A DNA stretch of 5,714 bases, from positions 1 through 5,714 of the forward strand of contig LIBO01000068.1 of assembly GCA_001438005.1 (NCBI GenBank), in the 5' to 3' direction. The notes beneath the pieces were generated by a model. That model was not told the DNA's origin. It made no database searches and saw only the letters and a list, made by a program, of their open reading frames with translations. Origin of the DNA: Verrucomicrobia subdivision 6 bacterium BACL9 MAG-120507-bin52. Lineage in GTDB: Bacteria; Verrucomicrobiota; Verrucomicrobiia; Methylacidiphilales; Verrucolacustridaceae. Each line of letters begins with the position of its first letter. Positions within the stretch are counted from its first letter, which is position 1. The translations under genes were made by a program, and so were the position numbers. Below, in pieces: positions 1 through 5,714 of the stretch.

Positions 1-924
1 TTCCTTCGGAACTGACGCTGCCTCACCCGTCAAACTCGATTCATCGGCACCGCTTCTCCCCTCCACCACCTCCGCATCCACCGGAAAGCTATCCCCAGGG
101 CGTACCCGCACTCTCATTCCAGGCTCCAGTATTTCGACGGGTACACTCTCCTCCCTCCCATCCTCATGAACCCTCACCGCCTCCCTCGGCGCCGTCCGAA
201 ATAGCCCGGCTAACTCCCTCTCCGTTCGATACGCCGCGAGCTCCTCCAATGCCCCGCTCAAGGAAAAGAGAAACAAAAGCAGCGCCCCCTCATCCCAGTG
301 CCCCACCACCGCCGAACCCACCGCCACCGCCAACATTAAAAAATGGATGTCCAAAATCTTTTTCTTTAGCTGCTCCCACACCTCCCCCGCCGTCTTCCAA
401 GCTCCCGCCCCATAAGCCACCAGAAAAAATATTTTCTCCATCCATCCATCCGCCGCCCATCCCGCCAAACCTGCTAGCCCGCACACCACGGCTAAACCCA
501 AAGGAACTTTCCACTTCTTTCCAGCCCCCATCACCGAGGGTAAGTGACGCACCTCGAGCTTGACCCCCCGCAACGCCCTCCAGAACCAGTACTGGGGTGC
601 GGTTGGACAACTCTCCCGCTCTAAGATGATCTTATCTTTCTTCCTTCTCATTTGCACCCCCTCCCCCCAATCCCCCTGAAACAATCGGCCACACTTTCCG
701 CACCGGGAATCTCCTAGCTCCCACCGACACGCACTCTCCCCACCTAAACGCCGGATCGACTCGGCCAAGGCCGCCGCACCCTGCTCTCCTGCCCCCGAAG
801 CCGCCGTCGCATAATCGATTCTCCCCTCATGAAAGGATACCGAAATGCCCCGGAGATCGGCCGACTCGCCCAACTCATGGGCCAATAGATCTATTCCACA
901 ATTTTGGGCTCCATGCTGATGCAT
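1..924 (-). CDS. Heavy-metal P1B-type ATPase, N-terminal part (3' end outside window)
   Basis: This is an inner-membrane metal-exporting or metal-importing ATPase. The visible 308 residues run without a stop to the window edge. Residues about 1-108 form a cytoplasmic metal-binding region. Residues 24-62 resemble the later strands and helix of an HMA domain, but no CxxC loop precedes them. Cysteines lie at 9, 66, 75, 78 and 106, with C75-G-K-C78 forming a zinc-knuckle-like pair, and the N-terminus is MHQHG. Four hydrophobic segments follow, at about 139-157, 163-176, 191-208 and 212-227, the usual leading helices of P1B pumps. The actuator domain then shows PGD (276-278) and the TGE phosphatase loop (299-301). 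The CPx metal site, the DKTG phosphorylation site and the ATP-binding domain lie beyond the window, so the metal (Zn/Cd/Co or Cu) cannot be named. ATG at 924 is chosen because an in-frame TAG lies four codons upstream. There is no clear Shine-Dalgarno sequence. The gene is divergent from gcvP. Confidence 0.93.
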   Translation of the reverse strand, partial: MHQHGAQNCGIDLLAHELGESADLRGISVSFHEGRIDYATAASGAGEQGAAALAESIRRLGGESACRWELGDSRCGKCGRLFQGDWGEGVQMRRKKDKIILERESCPTAPQYWFWRALRGVKLEVRHLPSVMGAGKKWKVPLGLAVVCGLAGLAGWAADGWMEKIFFLVAYGAGAWKTAGEVWEQLKKKILDIHFLMLAVAVGSAVVGHWDEGALLLFLFSLSGALEELAAYRTERELAGLFRTAPREAVRVHEDGREESVPVEILEPGMRVRVRPGDSFPVDAEVVEGRSGADESSLTGEAASVPKE

Positions 925-1009
925 ATCTTTAGACTAACTATTCTCATACCCCGTTGACCAACTTTCCTCGTCCTCTTGCCAACCCCCACCCTCGCACTAC
1001 TATTATTCA
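925..1009. promoter_or_regulatory. Divergent intergenic region between metal ATPase and gcvP
   Basis: These 85 bases must hold the start signals for both flanking genes unless promoters lie inside coding sequence. On the plus strand, TATTAT at 1001-1006 resembles a -10 box and TTGCCA at 976-981 a -35 box, but the spacer is 19 bases and the -10 lies only three bases before the gcvP ATG. Initiation there would fall at or inside the start codon. TTGACC at 954-959 is another -35-like hexamer with no good partner. A short inverted repeat (GTTG/CAAC, 953-962) is too small to call an operator. No convincing minus-strand promoter is visible. The space is too short for a tandem glycine riboswitch, and no riboswitch-like fold is evident. 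Confidence 0.3.
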
Positions 1010-3940
1010 ATGCCTGCAACCGCAGCGATCCGCGCGCATCCTCCCACCCCCACTCCACCTTCCCCCTCCCCGCTCCCCATCCCCGCTGACGATCTCTCCT
1101 TTCTCTCCCGCCACCTCGGTCCAAATAAGAAGACCGAAAAAGAGATGCTCGATACGATTGGCCTCTCCTCTCTTGAAGAGCTTGTTCAAGTTACTCTCCC
1201 GCCTGGCCTTGCCTCCTCCCACCCACCCAAACTTCCCCCCGCTCGCTCCGAAACTCGCGCCTTAGCCGACCTTGAGAAGCTGCTCTCCGCCAATCAACCG
1301 GCCCGCTCCCTCATCGGTCTCGGTTACCACGGAACCATCACCCCACCGGTCCTCCGCCGCGCCATCATGGAAGACCCCGGTTGGTACAGCTCATACACCC
1401 CCTACCAAGCTGAAATTTCCCAAGGCCGCTTGGAAGCCCTGCTCAATTTCCAAACGATGGTTCTCGAACTTACGGGAATGGAAATTGCCAATGCCTCCCT
1501 TCTCGATGAAGGTACCGCCGCTGCCGAAGCCGCCTCCCTCGCCCAAGCTGCCGTGACCGATAAAAATCGTAAAACTCTCTGGCTCACCCCCGGACTGCAT
1601 CCCTCCACGACCTCCGTCGTCACCACCCGCGCCGCCGCCCTGGGATGGCGAATCCTCATCTCTGAAAAGTTTCCTGAAAAAGATGCCTCCACCCTTTTCG
1701 CCGGCATCCTCGCCTACCCAGAAAGCGATGGTCGCCTCGCCGATCCCCGATCGGCCATCACGAATTTGAAAAAAGCCGGTGCGCTCTCCATCCTCGTGGC
1801 CGATCCCTTATCCCTTCTCCTTTTCACCCCACCGGGTGAGTTAGGAGCCGATGTCGCCGTCGGCAGCACCCAGCGCTTTGGTATTCCGATCGGTTTTGGC
1901 GGACCCCACGCCGCTTACTTCGCCACGAAGCTACCGCACCAGCGCCTCCTCCCGGGTCGACTCATCGGAGTCTCGAAAGACAGCGCCGGTCGGACTGCCT
2001 ACCGCCTCTCCCTTCAAACCCGTGAGCAACATATCCGGCGCGACCGCGCCACCAGTAACATCTGCACCGCCCAAGCCCTGCTCGCCACCCTTGCCTCCAT
2101 GTATGCCATTCACCACGGTCCGAAAGGCCTCCGCCAAATCGCCCTCCGCGTTCACCACCACACCCGACGCTTGGCCGGTGGACTGCGATCCCTCGGCCTA
2201 TCTATCGCCCATGCCGACTTTTTTGACACCCTCCGCATTCAAGGCAACCCATCCACTCTGGAAAGGGCCGCCGCCAGCGCACGTCTTGCTCACATGAACT
2301 TCCGACATTTTTCAAATGGAGATTTGGGTATCACCTTAGATGAGCGAACCGACGACGCGGAGGTAGATGCTCTGCTCAAATTTTTCGGGTCGAAAGCTTC
2401 TCGAGCCGAATCTGCCCCTCCGGCAAACCTTGAGGCCGGATCATCGATCCCATCTGCATTGGCTCGTTCCACTCCCGCTCTCCAACACCCTATTTTTACT
2501 TCTCACGCGAATGAGAATGAGCTTCTCCGCTACATTCGACGCCTCGCCGCCAAAGACCTCACCCCAGCCCAGTCCATGGTCCCACTTGGCTCCTGCACCA
2601 TGAAACTGAATGCCGCCTCCGAGCTCACTCCTCTGGGATGGTCCTCCGTCGCCGAGCCTCACCCCTACGCTCCATCGGAACAAAACCCCGGCTACCTCAA
2701 AATGATCCATGACCTAGAGCTATGGCTGGGCGAAATCACCGGGCTTCCGCATGTTTCCTTGCAGCCGAACGCAGGGTCGCAAGGAGAATACGCCGGCCTT
2801 CTCTCCATCCGTGCTTGGCACCAATCCCGTGGTGATACCCAGAGGGACATCTGCCTAATCCCAGTCTCCGCCCACGGGACCAATCCCGCGAGTGCCGTTC
2901 TCGTCGGTTTTCGAGTCGTTGCAGTCGCCTGCGACAACCAAGGCAACGTCGACCTCGCTGACCTCGATGCCAAACTTAAGGAGCACGGTCCCCGCATCGC
3001 CGCCGCCATGGTCACGTACCCATCCACCCACGGGGTCTTTGAAACGGCGATTCGAGATATCTGCCAAAAAGTCCACCAAGCAGGGGGCCAAGTCTATATG
3101 GATGGCGCCAACCTCAACGCCCTCGTCGGCATCTGCCGTCCGGGCGAATTTGGCATCGATGCCTGCCACCTCAATCTTCATAAAACTTTCTGTATCCCGC
3201 ACGGCGGCGGTGGACCTGGAGTCGGCCCGATCGCGGTTGCTCCCCATCTGGCTCCTTTTTTGCCTGCTCACCCCCACGAAACCTTAACCAAAAACGGCGT
3301 CGGTCCGGTGGCCTCCGCTCCGTATGGCAGCGCCAGCATCCTAGTCATTCCTTGGATGTTTCTCGCCATGGTGGGTGGCAAAGGCCTCGCCCGGTGCACC
3401 GAGGTCGCCATCCTCAACGCCAACTACCTCGCCAAACGACTCTCCGACCACTACCCGATCCTCTACCGAGGTGCGGGTGGTTGGGTGGCCCACGAATTCA
3501 TTCTCGATCTGCGCCCTTTCAAAACAACCGCAGGCATTGAGGTGGACGATATTGCAAAGCGGCTGATGGATTATGGATTTCATGCCCCGACGATGTCCTG
3601 GCCTGTCGGCGGAACACTGATGATCGAGCCCACCGAATCCGAATCCCGTGAAGAGCTCGATCGCTTTGCCGATGCCCTTATCTCAATCCGGACAGAGATC
3701 GCGGAAATCGAATCGGGTAAAATGGATCGCGCCCGCAACCCCCTAAAACTCGCCCCCCACCCCGCCGTGGATGTGCTCAGCGACTCTTGGGATCGACCTT
3801 ACTCCCGCGAGAGAGCCGCCTACCCGGCTCCCTGGACACGCACCTGGAAATATTGGCCCACCGTTTCCCGAATCGATGCCGTCCACGGCGACCGCAACCT
3901 CATCTGCTCCTGCCCCACCGTCGAGGAACTTTCAAGCTAA
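1010..3940 (+). CDS. gcvP: Glycine dehydrogenase (decarboxylating), P-protein of the glycine cleavage system
   Basis: Cytoplasmic PLP enzyme that decarboxylates glycine and transfers the aminomethyl group to the lipoyl arm of H-protein (GcvH). The single 976-residue chain contains both GDC-P halves, against about 957 residues in E. coli. The N-terminal half shows YTPYQAEISQGR from residue 129, LLDEGTAAAEA from 165 and GSTQRFG from 285. The C-terminal half shows GSCTMKLN from 527, AHGTNPASA from 621, DGANLNA from 698 and LNLHKTFC, whose K725 is the PLP-binding lysine, followed by the glycine-rich HGGGGPG loop. The tail ends in the usual GDRNLICSC. All expected motifs are intact, so it should be active. 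ATG at 1010 is the only plausible start: no in-frame ATG, GTG or TTG lies between it and the upstream stop at 935-937 or before the conserved body at about residue 27. This leaves a proline-rich leader of about 26 residues. No Shine-Dalgarno sequence is seen. gcvT and gcvH are not adjacent. The stop overlaps the convergent oxidoreductase. Confidence 0.98.
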   Translation: MPATAAIRAHPPTPTPPSPSPLPIPADDLSFLSRHLGPNKKTEKEMLDTIGLSSLEELVQVTLPPGLASSHPPKLPPARSETRALADLEKLLSANQPARSLIGLGYHGTITPPVLRRAIMEDPGWYSSYTPYQAEISQGRLEALLNFQTMVLELTGMEIANASLLDEGTAAAEAASLAQAAVTDKNRKTLWLTPGLHPSTTSVVTTRAAALGWRILISEKFPEKDASTLFAGILAYPESDGRLADPRSAITNLKKAGALSILVADPLSLLLFTPPGELGADVAVGSTQRFGIPIGFGGPHAAYFATKLPHQRLLPGRLIGVSKDSAGRTAYRLSLQTREQHIRRDRATSNICTAQALLATLASMYAIHHGPKGLRQIALRVHHHTRRLAGGLRSLGLSIAHADFFDTLRIQGNPSTLERAAASARLAHMNFRHFSNGDLGITLDERTDDAEVDALLKFFGSKASRAESAPPANLEAGSSIPSALARSTPALQHPIFTSHANENELLRYIRRLAAKDLTPAQSMVPLGSCTMKLNAASELTPLGWSSVAEPHPYAPSEQNPGYLKMIHDLELWLGEITGLPHVSLQPNAGSQGEYAGLLSIRAWHQSRGDTQRDICLIPVSAHGTNPASAVLVGFRVVAVACDNQGNVDLADLDAKLKEHGPRIAAAMVTYPSTHGVFETAIRDICQKVHQAGGQVYMDGANLNALVGICRPGEFGIDACHLNLHKTFCIPHGGGGPGVGPIAVAPHLAPFLPAHPHETLTKNGVGPVASAPYGSASILVIPWMFLAMVGGKGLARCTEVAILNANYLAKRLSDHYPILYRGAGGWVAHEFILDLRPFKTTAGIEVDDIAKRLMDYGFHAPTMSWPVGGTLMIEPTESESREELDRFADALISIRTEIAEIESGKMDRARNPLKLAPHPAVDVLSDSWDRPYSRERAAYPAPWTRTWKYWPTVSRIDAVHGDRNLICSCPTVEELSS

Positions 3941-5347
3941 GCAGAGATTGGCAATCTCCTCCGCTGGGTAAGTCCAAATCTCACTCAGCGTGGGATGATA
4001 GTGGGGCATCGCCGCCATCTCCTGCGCGGTTCCCCGGTACCGCAGGATCGTCAAAGGCTCATGAATCAGGTCGGACGCATGCGGCCCCACCACCTGCGCC
4101 CCAACAATTTCGCCCTTTTGCTTTAAGGCGATCAACTTCACAAACCCGTCCGTCGCGCCCATGACCATCGATTTTCCGTGGTCCGAGAATGGATAACTCG
4201 CCGTCACGATATCCCACCCTTTCTCTCGGCACTCTCGCTCCGAATACCCGACCCCCGCCGCCTCGGGCGATGTAAAGATCACCTCCAGCTTCAGCCGGTA
4301 ATCCATCGTCTCTTTCAGCTCCTTGCCCGCGACCCATGCCGCCGCGTTTCTCGCCGCCAGCTCCCCCTGCTGGATGGCCAAATGAACCACCTCATACGGT
4401 CCACACACATCCCCCGCGGCAAAGATATGCGGGACGCTGGTTTGCTGGGTTAGTTGCGTGGCGACCTTTCCCTTTTCCGTCTTTACCCGAATGGTCGAAA
4501 GATTCAGTCCCTCCAGATCCGCCTCTCTGCCCAGCGCCTGCAAAATCTGCTCCGCCTCCACACTTCTCTTTTTCCCCCTCTGCAAAAACTCGACCCTCTT
4601 TTTCTTTCCTCTCTTCACCACCCGCTGAATCTGAGTCCCACAAAACACCGCACTCCCCTCCTCTCGAAAGACCTTGGCCAAGGTATCTCCCACCTCAGGA
4701 TCCGACTCCGGCAACAAACGCTCACTCCGCTGAATCACCGTAACTTTTACCCCCAGATGGGCGTAATACTGGGCAAACTCCAAGGCCACCGCCCTTCCTC
4801 CTAGAATAATCAAGCTCTTGATTGGCTTGGAGGCCTCCAAACACTCGTCGCTGGTCCAGTACCCCACTTCCTCCAAGCCAGGAATCTCCCTGAAGGCGGT
4901 CCGGGAGCCCGTCGACACCAAAAACGTCTTCGCCTCAATCTCTGCCGGAATCTTCTCCTTGCCCACCGCTTTCAACGCTAACCGGTGAGGTCCCGTAAAA
5001 CGCCCATTCGCACGGTAAAAGGTGAACTTCCCCTTCTCGAACTGTTCCTGCCGGTAATCCGCAAACTCCGCGATCAGCTGATCCTTTCGCCTTAAAATCG
5101 CCTTCCAATCTGGCCTGGGCTTCCCAACCCGAATCCCAAACTCCTTTGCCCTTCCGATCTCGTGGTTCCGGTGCGCACTCTCCAACATCGTCTTGGTCGG
5201 CATGCAACCCCGCAAAATACATAAACCCCCGATCCTTGATCCTCCCTCCACCACGGCCACCCTCATCCCTAAGCCAGCCGCCGTCCGTGCGGCCGCGTAC
5301 CCCGCACTACCCCCACCGAGGATGGCTAGGTCAAAGGTGGGCCTCAT
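3932..5347 (-). CDS. FAD-dependent pyridine nucleotide-disulfide oxidoreductase, Lpd/MerA-like (dihydrolipoamide dehydrogenase family)
   Basis: Cytoplasmic flavoenzyme expected to move electrons between NAD(P)(H), FAD and a redox-active disulfide. Its 471 residues match the usual length of dihydrolipoamide dehydrogenases. The FAD Rossmann motif is G11-x-G13-x-x-G16 with E34 closing the second strand. The active-site disulfide is C43-I-L-R-G-C48. The second FAD motif is AAGD at 310-313. The dimerisation domain contains TSPEAAGVGYSE and ends with the catalytic dyad H451...E456 in HPTLSE. The second (NAD(P)) Rossmann motif is degenerate, G183-G-R185-A-V-A188 followed by LEFAQ, as in MerA rather than Lpd. 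The acid that usually selects NADH is replaced by Q206-R207. MerA hallmarks are otherwise absent: there is no N-terminal HMA domain and no C-terminal CC pair, only a lone C469. It could be an E3 for glycine cleavage, but the active-site wording (CILRGC, not CLNVGC) suggests a separate subfamily with unknown substrate. ATG 5347 places the FAD motif at the correct distance. It lies one base after the acetyltransferase stop. Confidence 0.93.
   Translation of the reverse strand: MRPTFDLAILGGGSAGYAAARTAAGLGMRVAVVEGGSRIGGLCILRGCMPTKTMLESAHRNHEIGRAKEFGIRVGKPRPDWKAILRRKDQLIAEFADYRQEQFEKGKFTFYRANGRFTGPHRLALKAVGKEKIPAEIEAKTFLVSTGSRTAFREIPGLEEVGYWTSDECLEASKPIKSLIILGGRAVALEFAQYYAHLGVKVTVIQRSERLLPESDPEVGDTLAKVFREEGSAVFCGTQIQRVVKRGKKKRVEFLQRGKKRSVEAEQILQALGREADLEGLNLSTIRVKTEKGKVATQLTQQTSVPHIFAAGDVCGPYEVVHLAIQQGELAARNAAAWVAGKELKETMDYRLKLEVIFTSPEAAGVGYSERECREKGWDIVTASYPFSDHGKSMVMGATDGFVKLIALKQKGEIVGAQVVGPHASDLIHEPLTILRYRGTAQEMAAMPHYHPTLSEIWTYPAEEIANLCLA
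3944..3958. repeat. Perfect short inverted repeat just past the gcvP stop
   Basis: GAGATTG and CAATCTC, arms of seven bases around one central base, start three bases after the gcvP TAA. The same bases encode residues E-I-A-N-L near the C-terminus of the opposing oxidoreductase. In RNA the innermost pair would open to a three-base loop with six-base-pair stems. No U-run follows on either strand, so it is not a standard intrinsic terminator. It may be coincidence within coding sequence. Confidence 0.3.
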
Positions 5348-5348
5348 C

Positions 5349-5714
5349 CTACGAGGCCGTCGCTAGCTTTGCCTCAATGGGGGTGCTCTTCCCCCCAAAC
5401 TTTGGATACAGATATCGTGCCGCCGGAACTCCCTGCCGTGTAATCACCGTCGCCTTCGACAATCCCTTTTCGGCCAGGTTTGCCAGGGATGCCTGCAGCA
5501 GCGCTACCCCTAAACCCCTACGCTGATACTCGTAATCGATAATCACGCCCGACAGGAGCTGGGGACTCTCACCCTCGACCGCGAGCAGCGCGCTGTAACC
5601 CACCACGCGAGGGCCGTGCTGCAGGACAAGAAAGTCCATCTTTTCCAGACTTTTCCCATCCGGAAAGATTCGCGCCCGTAATTGTTCCAAATGCCCTGAA
5701 AGATCAATCAGCCA
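5349..5714 (-). CDS. GNAT-family N-acetyltransferase, C-terminal part (start outside window)
   Basis: Likely acetyl-CoA-dependent acetyltransferase of unknown substrate. The frame is open to the right edge of the window, giving 121 visible residues. An internal TTG at 5690 could be read as a start, but eight further in-frame codons lie upstream and the fold would lack its first strand and helices, so the gene is treated as 5'-partial. Visible parts are strand 3 (DFLVLQHGPRVVGYSALL, about residues 27-44), strand 4 with the acetyl-CoA pyrophosphate loop Q64-R-R-G67-L-G69 (motif A, Q/RxxGxG/A), the following helix (about 70-83), and the YLYPKFGG segment at 101-108, equivalent to the common FYxxxGF of motif B. 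A short, probably flexible tail follows. The stop TAG is one base from the oxidoreductase ATG, indicating co-transcription and probable translational coupling. The substrate cannot be inferred. Confidence 0.88.
   Translation of the reverse strand, partial: WLIDLSGHLEQLRARIFPDGKSLEKMDFLVLQHGPRVVGYSALLAVEGESPQLLSGVIIDYEYQRRGLGVALLQASLANLAEKGLSKATVITRQGVPAARYLYPKFGGKSTPIEAKLATAS

Noticed and set aside
433..453. CCAT tandem repeat (three units)
   Set aside because: Too short to be a meaningful repeat; it encodes an ordinary D-G-W-M-E-K stretch of the ATPase.
249..610. Overlapping open frames on both strands, proline-rich on plus and glycine-rich on minus
   Set aside because: They are by-products of C-rich DNA inside the ATPase gene, whose own minus-strand frame encodes recognisable membrane helices and the PGD and TGE motifs.
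953..962. Short palindrome GTTGACCAAC as an operator
   Set aside because: Arms of four bases are expected by chance, and no second copy is present.
925..1009. Glycine riboswitch before gcvP
   Set aside because: The gap is only 85 bases and shows no plausible paired structure or conserved riboswitch core.
891..1124. Minus-strand open frame crossing the intergenic region and the gcvP start
   Set aside because: Its product is low-complexity and resembles nothing known; it overlaps the divergent start region and is antisense to gcvP.
4336..4804. Plus-strand open frames opposite the oxidoreductase
   Set aside because: Proline/serine-rich shadow translations with no motif, opposite a gene with a full set of family motifs.
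3932..5347. Calling the flavoenzyme mercuric reductase (merA)
   Set aside because: It keeps the Lpd-type catalytic H451/E456 dyad where MerA has tyrosine, lacks the C-terminal CC pair and N-terminal HMA domain, and no mer genes are nearby. The likeness is limited to the second Rossmann motif.

Overview
The window is 5714 bases of compact, GC-rich bacterial chromosome holding four protein-coding genes, two of them cut by the window edges. The only intergenic space is 85 bases. There is no RNA gene, CRISPR array, insertion sequence or phage gene in it. The gene set is metabolic: metal transport, glycine cleavage, a flavin disulfide oxidoreductase and a small acetyltransferase. The undivided (single-chain) GcvP, the style of the metal ATPase membrane region and the CILRGC-type oxidoreductase would suit Verrucomicrobiota or a neighbouring PVC-type lineage. 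That placement is an impression from family resemblance, not a demonstrated result.

Layout from left to right: (1) Bases 1-924, minus strand, hold the N-terminal 308 residues of a P1B-type heavy-metal ATPase. It has an unusual metal-binding N-terminus and runs off the left edge just after the TGE phosphatase motif. (2) Bases 925-1009 are a divergent intergenic region with at most a weak promoter-like signal. (3) Bases 1010-3940, plus strand, hold complete gcvP, the PLP-dependent glycine decarboxylase (P-protein) of the glycine cleavage system, 976 residues. (4) Bases 3932-5347, minus strand, hold a complete 471-residue FAD/NAD(P) disulfide oxidoreductase of the Lpd/MerA family. It is convergent with gcvP and overlaps it by 9 bases. 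(5) Bases 5349-5714, minus strand, hold the C-terminal 121 residues of a GNAT acetyltransferase, whose stop lies one base before the oxidoreductase start.

The acetyltransferase and oxidoreductase look like one translationally coupled transcription unit. gcvP stands alone: gcvT and gcvH are not adjacent and there is no room for a glycine riboswitch. The convergent oxidoreductase could in principle serve as the L-protein (E3) of glycine cleavage, since it has the CxxxxC redox pair and a His-Glu dyad. However, its altered second Rossmann motif and missing acidic residue suggest a side branch with different nucleotide preference.

I did not find a clearly new system. The points most worth a second look are the N-terminal metal-binding region of the ATPase, the atypical oxidoreductase, and a strong strand-wide C-over-G bias that reverses codon use between plus- and minus-strand genes.
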